The notes under the pieces: generated by a model
Databases searched by the model: none
The model's input: the letters and a program-made list of their open reading frames with translations, nothing else
Told to the model about the DNA's origin: nothing
In this document: positions 9,150 to 17,197 of the stretch, piece after piece
Layout: each line of letters starts with the position of its first letter
Position numbering within the stretch: the first letter of the stretch is position 1
Assembly (NCBI GenBank): GCA_052400625.1
Contig: JBQTGH010000010.1
From: Thermophagus sp052400625
GTDB taxonomy: Bacteria; Bacteroidota; Bacteroidia; Bacteroidales; Marinilabiliaceae
Length of the DNA: 64,000 nt
Strand: one strand, 5' to 3'
Made by a program: the position numbers and the translations under genes

Positions 9150-9355
9150 CTGTACTATCTGACGGAACGTGCTTTCGGTTTACATACCCAATTGGGGGAT
9201 TGATACAAATTTAAAATTTTTCTCGTCAGATTGCTGTTCGGTTTTAGTATTGGGAATGTTGAGAAGCCAGAAGTCAGAAGTCAGATTTAACAGGATATAG
9301 GTAGAAACGCACCAGGAATTGAAAGCGAAATTATCGATGTGGTAATTGAGGTAAT
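9150..9355. repeat. Spacer between RAYT copies with duplicated flank
   Basis: It contains an AGAAGTC/AGAAGCC-type repeat (9262–9286), a GGATATAGG run, and at 9309–9363 a near-identical copy of the segment at 7912–7967. No gene was seen. Confidence 0.6.
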
Positions 9356-9655
9356 TCAGGTCATTTGGTAAAATTTTTCACCAGTCCATTTCCCCGGATT
9401 GTTAATGATGTATTTCGAAATGTTATAAAACGATTTTTCATTTCTGATAATGTGGTCGTGATAGCGAGGTTGCCATGCAAAATGGGGGTTGATTTGTCGG
9501 GCATTTTTGGTGACGCCAATTTTAAACCCGCGAATGATGGATGCCAGGTTTTGTGATTGTGGCCCAAATTGATTTTTGGGTGCGTTTTTGGGGTACATGT
9601 CAGGGTCGCAAAATTTTGCGACCCTGACAGGGTTCCCGACATGCGTCCCGACCAT
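9356..9655 (-). pseudogene. RAYT/Y1 transposase copy 3, 5'-truncated
   Basis: C-terminal remnant of about 99 residues, aligned with the intact copy from the MVGAHVGNP region to the end. It retains the tyrosine segment (QPRYHDHIIRNEK) but lacks the HVH motif and everything before it, so it cannot be an active nuclease on its own. Homology to the other copies stops abruptly at about 9654, where AT-rich unrelated sequence begins. It lies upstream of the intact copy on the same strand and carries the same internal palindrome. It is probably a relic of an array that once had three full units. Confidence 0.8.
9598..9629. repeat. Perfect 32-bp palindrome inside RAYT copy 3
   Basis: Centre at 9613/9614, arms TGTCAGGGTCGCAAAA and its exact complement. 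It occupies the same place in the reading frame as the palindromes at 8201–8230 and 8793–8828. Confidence 0.9.
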
Positions 9656-9920
9656 TTTTCTCTAATGTCTATTTGTGTCGAATAAATTATTAAAAAATAT
9701 TGACAATCGTGTTGGCATTTATTAATTTTATGTCTGTTAATTTATTACTGTTGGTGTGTGGTAAAGTCTAATGATAAGTTGATTGATGCTTTTGATTAAT
9801 ATAATACTTCACAAAGCTCTTTGGTTTTTGAGGATTGTTTTTGAATTAGGTATGTAGCCTGTAATTAAACAGTTTTTTATGAGTAATCCATCCAATTAAG
9901 GGCTGAGAATAGTTCAAAAA
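9656..9920. other. AT-rich intergenic stretch without recognised feature
   Basis: No open frame of note, no hairpin with a T tract and no repeat word was found. It begins exactly where transposase homology ends and runs to the 41-bp tandem array. Confidence 0.5.
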
Positions 9921-10260
9921 TCGAATCTGTAAAATTATAGGTCGAAAATTGACGGCCGAAATCGAATCTGTAAAATTATAGGTCGAAAATCGGCGTCCGA
10001 AATTGAATCTGTAAAATTATAGGTCGAAAATTGACGGCCGAAATCGAATCTGTAAAATTATAGGTCGAAAATCAGCGTCCGAAATTGAATCTGTAAAATT
10101 ACAGGTCGAAAATCAGCGGCTGAAATCGGATCTGTAAAATTATAGGTCGAAAATTAACGGCCGAAATTGAATCTGTAAAATTACAGGTCGAAAATCAGCG
10201 TCCGAAATTGAATCTGTAAAAATATAGGTCGAAAATCGACGTCCGAAATTGAACCTAAAA
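9921..10260. repeat. 41-bp tandem repeat array (8 units plus a partial ninth)
   Basis: Unit starts (TCGAATCTG or TTGAATCTG) fall at 9921, 9962, 10003, 10044, 10085, 10126, 10167 and 10208, exactly 41 bases apart; a ninth starts at 10249 and decays after 11 bases. The first 30 bases of each unit are nearly invariant (… CTGTAAAATTATAGGTCG …). The last ten vary between two flavours, GACGGCCGAA and GGCGTCCGAA or AGCGTCCGAA, which alternate in the first four units and so hint at an 82-bp higher-order unit. There are no unique spacers, so it is not a CRISPR array. The array ends 77 bases before the start codon of the next gene. Confidence 0.95.
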
Positions 10261-10336
10261 ATTTTTAGATAGATAAAAGATAGGTTGTAATCAGCATCGA
10301 AAGTTTTTTGCCTTAATAATAAAAAACACAAGGTGT

Positions 10337-11074
10337 ATGAAAATTAAAACAATCAATTATTCATTGTTAACACCCGGCCAGTTATTTAACTTGTCGGATG
10401 GTACTTTGTCGTTGGCTAATTCGGCACAGTTGCCGGAGGGCCCGTTGACTACGTTCTTGTCGCATGTGGACCAATGTCACAAGGATTTCTCGCGTGGCTT
10501 TCAGCGGGATGACAAAAACCCGTACACCGAAGAAAAGGCACTGAGAGACAGTGAGCGCGATGAAGCCTTCCTAGGGTTCAGAGGATATGTGGAAGCCTGC
10601 ACTCATCGTCGTGATGTGTCGGTATCGGAACCAGCTGAGGATATTTTGGAAGTCATCCGTAAGTATGGGTGGAGCAGTTGGAATTTAGGTTACCAAAAAC
10701 AAACGGCACTGCATGCCAATATGATAGAGGAACTAAAGCAAGAGCATGCAGACCAGATGGATGCCATAGGGGCCACATCCCCGTGGTTTGAGGAGTTGGA
10801 ACAGGCTCAGGACGCATTCACTGCAGTTAAAATAAGCAGTGTTAGCAACATTCCTGACCGTGTTACGCTCACCGAAACGCGCAAACCTCTGGAGCAGGCG
10901 TTGCGTAACTTCTATGCCATGGTCGACCTGCTGGCCCAAAGCGAAGAAAATGAAACCCTTAATCAGCTTATCCGGGATATCAACCATCTCATTACCGAGA
11001 CCATGGCCATTGCCCGTGCCGCTCAAACACGGCGCGGCAAAGAAGAGGAGGAAGTTGAACCCGAACAAAATTAA
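10337..11074 (+). CDS. DUF6261-like protein of unknown function
   Basis: A 245-residue soluble, mostly helical protein with no signal peptide or membrane segment. It resembles the Bacteroidota DUF6261 family in length, in its N-terminal INYSLLTPGQL segment, and in the two-part helical layout (helices at about 55–150 and 180–235). The C-terminus is a charged tail (RRGKEEEEVEPEQN). No catalytic motif is apparent. It is a single-gene unit, preceded by the 41-bp tandem array and followed by a strong terminator 57 bases after the stop. The family name is offered from recall of the pattern and is less certain than the gene itself. Confidence 0.65.
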   Translation: MKIKTINYSLLTPGQLFNLSDGTLSLANSAQLPEGPLTTFLSHVDQCHKDFSRGFQRDDKNPYTEEKALRDSERDEAFLGFRGYVEACTHRRDVSVSEPAEDILEVIRKYGWSSWNLGYQKQTALHANMIEELKQEHADQMDAIGATSPWFEELEQAQDAFTAVKISSVSNIPDRVTLTETRKPLEQALRNFYAMVDLLAQSEENETLNQLIRDINHLITETMAIARAAQTRRGKEEEEVEPEQN

Positions 11075-11130
11075 TGCTTGCTTTCATCACTTTTATTTTT
11101 ATGTTTAACCCATTAAGGCAAAAAACTTTA

Positions 11131-11166
11131 GGGGCAGTCCCGGGTTTGTGGGATTGCCCCTTTTTT
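11131..11166 (+). terminator. Rho-independent terminator
   Basis: Stem GGGGCAGTCCC / GGGATTGCCCC (one G·T pair), 8-base loop, then TTTTTT. It closes the 10337–11074 transcript. Confidence 0.93.
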
Positions 11167-11360
11167 CTGGCGCTTTAGGCGGTTAAAGAGTGTGGTTTTG
11201 GTGGCCTGGTCATTGGAAGCCAGAGGTCAGAGGCTAGATGTTAGGTGTTAAGCCTTAATTTCTTAATTTTGTGATTAAACAATTTCTTTCTTCTTTCATG
11301 GCAATCTACGATACCTAAGGTTTTGTATATTTTTTAAGTAACCTAAAATCACTTTTCCTG

Positions 11361-12575
11361 ATGGATGTACTTCTAATCACCGGCATAATCATTTTTTCCG
11401 GCTTTTTGCTGGGCGAACTGGTAACCAAACTATCTCTTCCCAGAATATCGGGATATATCATTGCAGGAATATTGTTGAATCCCAAAGTGCTGGGGATCGT
11501 TCCCGGCACATTTATCGAGGCGGGCGCACCATTGATCAACATATCGTTGGCGGTGATAACGTTTCATATCGGTGGTTCGTTGTCGTTTGGGAAGATCAGG
11601 AAGGAAGGACGAAATTATTTTATCATGACGCTGGGGGAATCGATCATGGCTTATGTGCTGGTCTTTTTGTTCAGCTTTTTGGCGGTTGAATATGTGTTTC
11701 ACCTGTTCGATTCCATCTATTTTTCATTGGCTTTCAGTTTGATATTGGCTTCTCTGGCGGCGCCTACCGATCCGTCGGCCACTCTGGCGGTGATCGACGA
11801 ATACAAGGCGCGCGGGCCGGTGAGTTCCACGGTGCTTGGTATCGCTGCCTTCGACGATATTGCGGGCATTGTACTGTTCACCTTGTCGGTGGCATTTGCC
11901 GGGGCCCTCATGGGAAATGCCGGGGTGTCGCTGGGGGCCACCCTGGTGCAGATGGTGATAAACATAGGTCTGGCCCTATTGCTGGGGGTTGTTTTCGGCT
12001 TTTTGCTGAACCTGTTGACACGAATCTTTAAGCGTGAGACGGATGGCGGTTTAATTGTCATGATTCTGGGTGTCCTGATGCTGTGTTACGGTACTTCGTC
12101 GTATTTAAAGGTGGATGAACTGCTCTCTACCTTGGCCATGGGCGTGACGGTGGTCAACTACAACCGTCAGCACGACAAGGTTTTTTGCGTGGTGGAGCGA
12201 TATACCGAGGAGCTGATTTTTGTGATATTTTTCACCTTGTCGGGATTGCATCTGGATATATCGTTGATTTCGGGCAATATCCCTTTAATGATTCTGTTTA
12301 TCGTGGCCCGCGCCCTGGGTAAATATTTGGGCATTCTAAGTACCTCACCAATGTTGAATATCTCCAGGCCGGTGAAGCGATATACGGCGGGGGGTCTGCT
12401 GCCGCAAGGTGGTATCGTGATCGGTCTGGCCTTGCTGGTATCGGACGAAACGGCATTTCAGTCGTTCTCGACCCTTATCATGACGGTGGTCATCGGCACG
12501 GCCATTGTCCACGAATTGCTGGGACCCATCGCATCCAAATATTCGCTGAAGAAGGCGGGGGAAATAGAGGGGTAG
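11361..12575 (+). CDS. Cation:proton antiporter (CPA2/NhaP-type membrane domain)
   Basis: A 404-residue integral membrane protein with about 12 hydrophobic helices, exchanging Na+ or K+ for H+. Family marks are the N-terminal LPRISGYIIAGILLNP, the unwound-helix segment APTDPSATLAVIDEY (about 135–149), and the paired-aspartate helix GIAAFDDIAGIVLF (about 159–172), where the DD-type pair is the ion-binding site. It lacks the C-terminal RCK/TrkA domain of KefB/KefC-type proteins. It stands alone between two intergenic repeat blocks. The cation cannot be decided from sequence. Confidence 0.9.
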   Translation: MDVLLITGIIIFSGFLLGELVTKLSLPRISGYIIAGILLNPKVLGIVPGTFIEAGAPLINISLAVITFHIGGSLSFGKIRKEGRNYFIMTLGESIMAYVLVFLFSFLAVEYVFHLFDSIYFSLAFSLILASLAAPTDPSATLAVIDEYKARGPVSSTVLGIAAFDDIAGIVLFTLSVAFAGALMGNAGVSLGATLVQMVINIGLALLLGVVFGFLLNLLTRIFKRETDGGLIVMILGVLMLCYGTSSYLKVDELLSTLAMGVTVVNYNRQHDKVFCVVERYTEELIFVIFFTLSGLHLDISLISGNIPLMILFIVARALGKYLGILSTSPMLNISRPVKRYTAGGLLPQGGIVIGLALLVSDETAFQSFSTLIMTVVIGTAIVHELLGPIASKYSLKKAGEIEG

Positions 12576-12956
12576 GCGGTTTGGCTGGTAGAGGGCAGAG
12601 GGCAGATGTTAGATATTTAGATATAAGATTCTAAGATGTAAGATTTTTTTTGATTTAAGATGTAAGAATTCCAGGGATATATATGGAAATAAGGTGATAT
12701 AAAAAGAAATAACTAGCCTTAATTTCTTATAATCTAACATCTAATCTCTGGCTGGCTTCAAATGCTCCTCATTGCTCACCCCCTAACCCTCTAAAGGGGG
12801 AATGCCATCGCACGCAACAACTTTTCTACTTAACAACTTATTTCAATTTATATTCTTTTATTTCTATTTATTTCCGGCCTCTGACTTCTGGCTTCTGGCT
12901 TCTGACTTCTGGCCTCTGTTCTCTGACTTCTGTCTTCCGGCTTCTGACCATCCATC
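12576..12956. repeat. Composite intergenic repeat block
   Basis: No gene. It holds GTAAGATT-type words (12605–12665), then TAACATCTAATC words. From about 12776 to 12950 comes a composite of CCCCTAACCCTCTAAAGGGG, CGCACGCAACAACTTTTC, ACTTAACAACTTATTTC, an AT-rich run and a long series of GGCTTCT/GACTTCT 7-mers. The same composite occurs in opposite orientation at 63786–63930. Confidence 0.8.
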
Positions 12957-14006
12957 TCAAAACTTGTATTCCATGCTGAGATTAATGTTGTTGCTGTTCG
13001 CGATATTATCGTCATAAAAAAAGCCTTGATAGTTGAGCGATAGGCGGACCTTTTTGACGGGCGAGTGCGAGATGCCGGCTATCAACGCATTGCCGTCGGG
13101 ACGATAGTTATTTTCAGTATTTTCCTGAACGTCGAAGTTGAAGTTGTCGAATCGTCCGAAAATATCGGTAGAAGGGTTTAGGCTGTAAATAGCGAAAAGA
13201 GAAAAGCCGTAACTGTCGAAATTCTTCACCTGAGAGAGGTTGCTCATATAATCGTATTCGGCACCAATTCTGAATTTAGGACTGCTTTTAAATCCTGCAA
13301 ATGCCGAGACCATCTGCTCATTTTCATTGTCCGACTTTTCAGCCTGGTAATGATGATAATAGAGTCTGGTATGTAATTTTCCGGAAGGAATTAAATCCAA
13401 ACCAACTGCCGTTTTGATGGTCCCTTCACTGTCTTGCTTCTTTCGGGAGCCTTCCCCATTGGTCACCGCAACATCCAACCCCCAGGTTTCATTGATTTTA
13501 TAGCGAGCCATGAAACCTAAATCGGTGCTGGGAATATGCCAATACAGGTCCTGAAAGGTTTGGGCCACATAGCGCATACCCCAGAATCGTTCCTGGGTGA
13601 TGTAATGATTTTGTAGTAGGGCACCCCCTTCCAGTGAGAGGTGGTCGTTGACTTGCCAGGTAAGACTGGCAAATTTAAGCCACATGGTGTAAGCACTTCC
13701 TTCGGATGAGGTGTTGGAAACCATCAGATTATTGCCATCGGTATCGGTAACCGTGATATCGCCTACGGTTGTCGGCTGGCCCCGGTCGATGACAATTTTA
13801 CCAAACCATTTCTCGTTAAACCGATATTGAAAGCCCAGGTGGGCGCGGCCAAAGCTATAGCCGGCAACACCATCGTCCACATTGTAATTGGCGGTTCCAA
13901 AAACCTGCACGATAGGTGTTAACCCGGGTAACAGTTCATTTTCTTTTTGTGCGCTAACTATTTGGGTGAGTAAAAAAAGAATGGGTAATATGGGTAAACG
14001 TTTCAT
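12957..14006 (-). CDS. Outer-membrane beta-barrel (porin-like) protein
   Basis: A 349-residue exported protein: signal peptide at residues 1–19 (ILPILFLLTQIVSAQ), then alternating hydrophobic/polar strands ending in an aromatic C-terminal residue (LSMEYKF), as in outer-membrane barrels. Aromatic girdle patterns such as RAHLGFQYRFNEKWFGKIV and LHTRLYYHHYQ support a porin-type barrel, close to phosphate-selective-porin-like or DcaP-like proteins. No substrate can be read from sequence. It is a single gene flanked by repeat blocks; no regulatory site was found. Confidence 0.78.
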   Translation of the reverse strand: MKRLPILPILFLLTQIVSAQKENELLPGLTPIVQVFGTANYNVDDGVAGYSFGRAHLGFQYRFNEKWFGKIVIDRGQPTTVGDITVTDTDGNNLMVSNTSSEGSAYTMWLKFASLTWQVNDHLSLEGGALLQNHYITQERFWGMRYVAQTFQDLYWHIPSTDLGFMARYKINETWGLDVAVTNGEGSRKKQDSEGTIKTAVGLDLIPSGKLHTRLYYHHYQAEKSDNENEQMVSAFAGFKSSPKFRIGAEYDYMSNLSQVKNFDSYGFSLFAIYSLNPSTDIFGRFDNFNFDVQENTENNYRPDGNALIAGISHSPVKKVRLSLNYQGFFYDDNIANSNNINLSMEYKF

Positions 14007-14076
14007 TTTTAACTTGGTTTATCATTAAAGGTTAGTGGTTAGTGATTTGTCATTAGTCATGAGGCTGTTTAGCATA

Positions 14077-14155
14077 TCAATCCCCTCAATCCCCTCAATC
14101 CCCTCAATCCCTTCAATCTCACCAATCTCATCAATCCTCTCAATCCCCTCAATCT
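14077..14155. repeat. Degenerate 9-bp tandem repeat (TCAATCCCC)
   Basis: About nine units of a 9-mer TCAATCCCC, perfect at first and then drifting to TCAATCTCA and TCAATCCTC. The same 9-mer family, in the other orientation (GATTGAAGA), forms part of the 0.5-kb inverted repeats at 18.8 and 27.2 kb. Confidence 0.8.
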
Positions 14156-14235
14156 ATTAGCTACTGACAAAGCACTAACCACTAAAAAAATTTTTGGCAA
14201 AGAGTGCCAGGCTCGTTATGCGAAAGTTTCGCTTA

Positions 14236-15552
14236 TTAGAACAGAGCCCCGAAGATAAGGCCCGAAATGGTGGCCATCACGACAACGAGGGCCACATAGG
14301 TTATGGTTTTACGAGTTCCCATCACACCTCTGATAACCAGCATGTTGGGTAATGAGAGTGAAGGTCCTGCCAGCAAGAGGGCCAAAGCCGGACCTTTGCC
14401 CATTCCGGCAGCCATTAATCCCTGAAGGATGGGCACTTCTGTAAGCGTTGCGAAATACATGAAGGCACCTACGATGGATGCAAAGAAGTTGGAAAAAAGC
14501 GAGTTGCCACCTACTAGGCTGGAAATCCATTGGTTGGGAATAATGCCGGCGATGGCGGTATCATCGTGGGTCGAGCCCAGCAGGAAGCCGGCCACCACTA
14601 CGCCCAGAGCGAGTAACGGCATGATTTGTTTGGCAAAATCCCATGTGGATAAGGTCCATTCCCGGTTCACATCTTGTTTGTCGGTTAAGGTTATGAGGCT
14701 TAAAGCAGCGATACCGACCACCATTGGTACCAATGGCGACGTGGTGGTAAATGCCGCGGCAGCGGTTATGACGGCGCCGACCAATACCTTTTTCCAGGGT
14801 AGCTTAAGGATGAAAATGAGTGAAAAGAGCAATAAAATAGAAAAGAATGAGGTGATATACCATTTATTGGCCCACAGCCAGTACCAGCCGCCGCTGGTCA
14901 CATCATCACCCGGTTTTCCCCAGTTGGCAAATACCAGAATTAATACTAAAGTAAAAAAGTGAAACGCCGTTTGCCACATGGGCCGCTCTTCCGGCATATC
15001 CGGAAAATTCATTTGTTCTTCTTTCTTGGCTTTCTCTTCTTTCCGATAGATGAAAGACATGATAGAACCAATGATCACCGCAAAAGTCACCGCGCCAATA
15101 ATTCGGGCAATACCCATTTCAATGCCCAGAATGCGGGCGGTTAGTATTATGGCCAGAATGTTGATGGCCGGCCCGCTGTAGAGAAAGGCTATGGCCGGCC
15201 CCAGGCCTGCCCCGCGTTTGTGTATACTGGAAAATAGTGGCAATATGGTACAACTACAAACCGCCAGGATAGTCCCCGACACAGAGGCTACCGTATAGGC
15301 CACCCACTTTTTGGCTTTGGCACCAAAATATTTCATGACGGCACCCTGACTGATGAAAACGGCTATGACCCCGGCAATGAAGAAGGCCGGCAATAAACAA
15401 AGCACTACATGCTCTCGGGCATACCATTTGGTCAGGTCTAACGTTGCCATTATGGCTTCCTGAAAGCGGGAACTGTCCAATGGCAGAAAAAAGGCAACCA
15501 AAAAAATGGCTATTATCCAACCCAAAATTTTCAATTCTTTTTTTAGTTCCAT
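14236..15552 (-). CDS. ArsP-family permease
   Basis: A 438-residue membrane permease of the ArsP_1/UPF0718 type, with two four-to-five-helix halves around a soluble linker (KKEEQMNFPDMPEERPMW). Family features are the CSCTILPLF segment after GTILAV (about 117–125), whose cysteine pair is typical of arsenical or metal permeases, AFLYSGPAINILA in the first half and LLLAGPSLSLPNML in the matching part of the second half. ArsP proteins export trivalent organoarsenicals. It is the last gene of the ars cluster and has its own operator-like inverted repeat at 15607–15626, suggesting separate control by the same ArsR. Confidence 0.87.
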   Translation of the reverse strand: MELKKELKILGWIIAIFLVAFFLPLDSSRFQEAIMATLDLTKWYAREHVVLCLLPAFFIAGVIAVFISQGAVMKYFGAKAKKWVAYTVASVSGTILAVCSCTILPLFSSIHKRGAGLGPAIAFLYSGPAINILAIILTARILGIEMGIARIIGAVTFAVIIGSIMSFIYRKEEKAKKEEQMNFPDMPEERPMWQTAFHFFTLVLILVFANWGKPGDDVTSGGWYWLWANKWYITSFFSILLLFSLIFILKLPWKKVLVGAVITAAAAFTTTSPLVPMVVGIAALSLITLTDKQDVNREWTLSTWDFAKQIMPLLALGVVVAGFLLGSTHDDTAIAGIIPNQWISSLVGGNSLFSNFFASIVGAFMYFATLTEVPILQGLMAAGMGKGPALALLLAGPSLSLPNMLVIRGVMGTRKTITYVALVVVMATISGLIFGALF

Positions 15553-15606
15553 GGTTTTATTTTCTAATATTTATTTGATTTTCAAATAATCATTCAGATT
15601 TTTTAT

Positions 15607-15626
15607 TGTTCGTGTTTTGACGAACA
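15607..15626. promoter_or_regulatory. ArsR-type operator upstream of the permease
   Basis: TGTTCGT, 6-base spacer, ACGAACA. Same arms as the sites at 17150–17171 and 17614–17635. It lies 55 bases before the permease start codon. No good TAnnTTTG box is visible here. Confidence 0.75.
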
Positions 15627-15636
15627 GTGTCGGTAA

Positions 15637-15660
15637 AAAAAACGTTAAAAACGTTTTTTT
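15637..15660 (-). terminator. AT-rich terminator after arsG
   Basis: AAAAAACGTT / AACGTTTTTT with a 3-base loop, immediately after (and touching) the arsG stop. Low GC makes it weak by itself, but its position suits separation of arsG from the permease. Confidence 0.5.
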
Positions 15661-16357
15661 ACATGAATAACAACGCGGAATAATAGATTCCCACGCCAAT
15701 GAACAAGAGTGCCACAATCCTGCGGAACCATATCTCAAAGGTCTTTAATTTATTGTATGTGTTTCCGATGGAGTTGATGGAAAAAGCAATAATCCAGGCA
15801 AAAATAATGACGGGAATACCTGTTCCCAAAGCAAAAATAATGGGCAAATAGAGTCCGCTGACGCTGGTGATGGTCATGGGTATAAGCATGCCAAAGTAGA
15901 GCACACCGCTGTAGGGACAAAAGGCTAAGGCGAAGACGATTCCGAGCAAGAGAACGCCCAGGAAGCTTTTCCCCGATTGTTGTTCCATGCGGTCGGTGAG
16001 GGTACTAAGCCCCGGCAGCTTTATTTTGATAATATCCAGCATCAGCAGGCCTATGATAATCAGTAACGGGCCAATGAACTTTTCGCCCCACGACTGGAAG
16101 AAGCCGGCTATTTTAAACTGACTGGCACCGAAAAAGAATATTAAACCGATAAGGGTATAGGTAATACTCCGCCCAATGGTGTAAATCAATCCATTAATAA
16201 AGACGCGTCGACGATTTTGCATGTCTTTACTGATAAATCCGATGGCCGTAATGTTGGTGGCCAAAGGACAAGGGCTGATAGCTGTCATCAGCCCCAGAAT
16301 AAATGCAGTAAAGAACGGAATCTCTGTATTTTCCAGGATGCTCTGTAAAAATTCCAT
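15659..16357 (-). CDS. arsG: ArsG-family aromatic arsenical efflux permease
   Basis: A 232-residue, six-helix permease of the DsbD/CcdA-like (LysE-superfamily) fold, matching the ArsG family known from arsEFG-type operons that reduce nitroaromatic arsenicals and export the trivalent aminobenzyl product. Visible marks are GLMTAISPCPLATNITAI at about 22–39 (the SPCPLA motif on TM1) and LAFCPYSGVLYFGMLIP at about 144–160, the equivalent motif in the second half. It lies 11 bp downstream of arsF on the same strand, consistent with one transcript. The substrate is inferred from the family and the adjacent arsF. Confidence 0.86.
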   Translation of the reverse strand: MEFLQSILENTEIPFFTAFILGLMTAISPCPLATNITAIGFISKDMQNRRRVFINGLIYTIGRSITYTLIGLIFFFGASQFKIAGFFQSWGEKFIGPLLIIIGLLMLDIIKIKLPGLSTLTDRMEQQSGKSFLGVLLLGIVFALAFCPYSGVLYFGMLIPMTITSVSGLYLPIIFALGTGIPVIIFAWIIAFSINSIGNTYNKLKTFEIWFRRIVALLFIGVGIYYSALLFM

Positions 16358-16368
16358 ATAGGTGGCTT

Positions 16369-16803
16369 TTAAAGAGATTTAACCGTTTCCGCTATTTTAT
16401 TTTTCAGTTTGTCAGGGTTGGTCCTGGCATTCATGAAAGCAAAATTGGTGAGGTTTTCCACTTTGTCACCTTTAACCACGAGCAATGCCTGACCACTTAC
16501 TTTGAATTTTTCAAGCAATGTCTTTGCTTCTTCCTTTTCAACATTAACCGATTGAAAGGGAACGGCATCGCCAAAGGTTTCGGTAAGGGCTTCCTGAGCC
16601 ACCTTTTCAACCGACTGGCAGGTAACACAGCGACGGGTAAAATGAAAATAGTAAACTTTTACGTCGGAAATGTTGGCCGCTGCTTCCGATGCCGTATCGT
16701 TGCTCTTGTTTTTATTGGCACCGGCACTGCTGCAACATTGGGCCGTCAACGACACCGCCGTCAGCATCATTAAAAAGGTGAGAGTGCTTAATACTCGTTT
16801 CAT
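16369..16803 (-). CDS. arsF: ArsF-family protein (nitroreductase subunit, thioredoxin-like)
   Basis: A 144-residue exported thioredoxin-like protein. Residues 1–22 are a signal peptide ending near AQCCSSAG, possibly a lipoprotein or metal-binding Cys pair. The core YYFHFTRRCVTCQSVEK (about 51–67) has a CVTC redox motif, and the rest follows a thioredoxin fold to the C-terminus (VVKGDKVENLTNFAF). The layout and the adjacent arsG fit the ArsF family, named as part of a nitrophenyl-arsenical reductase. The exact redox partner is unknown. The leader just before its ATG (TAGACGT-ATG) weakly resembles the tail of the leader element described at 18268. Confidence 0.82.
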   Translation of the reverse strand: MKRVLSTLTFLMMLTAVSLTAQCCSSAGANKNKSNDTASEAAANISDVKVYYFHFTRRCVTCQSVEKVAQEALTETFGDAVPFQSVNVEKEEAKTLLEKFKVSGQALLVVKGDKVENLTNFAFMNARTNPDKLKNKIAETVKSL

Positions 16804-16889
16804 ACGTCTAAGTTTTTAGGTTATTGGATGAATTGATTTTACATGACTTTAGTAATTGCCTGAAATGGTCAATGGATAATTGAAATACC

Positions 16890-17120
16890 TTAACTCAATA
16901 ATTTTTTCAGTGCATCATACGAAGGAATGCTTCCTTTAACCACCACTTTGCCATCAACCACCAGGGCCGGTGTCTTCATTACATTGTACTTCATTATTTC
17001 CATGATGTCTTCAACTTTTGTGATTTGGGCGTTGATACCCAGTTCTTCCACGGCATCGCGAGTGAGTTTTTCCAGTGTTTTACACTTGGGACAACCTGTT
17101 CCTAATACTTTGATATCCAT
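16890..17120 (-). CDS. Small thioredoxin (TM0996/MTH895 glutaredoxin-like)
   Basis: A 76-residue cytoplasmic mini-thioredoxin. The ATG at 17120 gives MDIKVLGTGCPKCKTLEK with the CPKC redox pair at C10/C13 and the cis-proline loop MKTPALVVDGK. An upstream extension to 17270 is open, but it would run back through the operator and promoter and into the arsR coding sequence, so it is rejected. It is first in the trx–arsF–arsG line and is preceded by its own operator and promoter. It may be the counterpart of arsE in arsEFG clusters; I am not certain of that name. Confidence 0.88.
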   Translation of the reverse strand: MDIKVLGTGCPKCKTLEKLTRDAVEELGINAQITKVEDIMEIMKYNVMKTPALVVDGKVVVKGSIPSYDALKKLLS

Positions 17121-17149
17121 AGTTTTTAATTTATATGGTTGATAATTCG

Positions 17150-17197
17150 TTGTTCGTAAAAACACGAACAAAAGTAATAAAAAATTATAATGACCAA
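17150..17197 (-). promoter_or_regulatory. Promoter and ArsR-type operator for trx-arsF-arsG
   Basis: Inverted repeat TTGTTCGT / ACGAACAA (17150–17171, 8-bp arms, 6-base spacer). On the minus strand a Bacteroidota -7 box TACTTTTG (17169–17176) overlaps the operator, with TTG at 17195–17197 as the -33 element (18-base spacing). The -33 element lies inside the end of arsR. Confidence 0.82.

Noticed and set aside
9921..10260. Possible CRISPR array
   Set aside because: Units are contiguous at 41 bases with no unique spacers, and no cas gene is nearby.
10140..10331. 63-codon minus-strand frame in the tandem array
   Set aside because: Repeat-encoded and without independent support.
12802..13017. 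71-codon plus-strand frame rich in SDFWLLASDF
   Set aside because: It is a translation of the 7-mer repeat.
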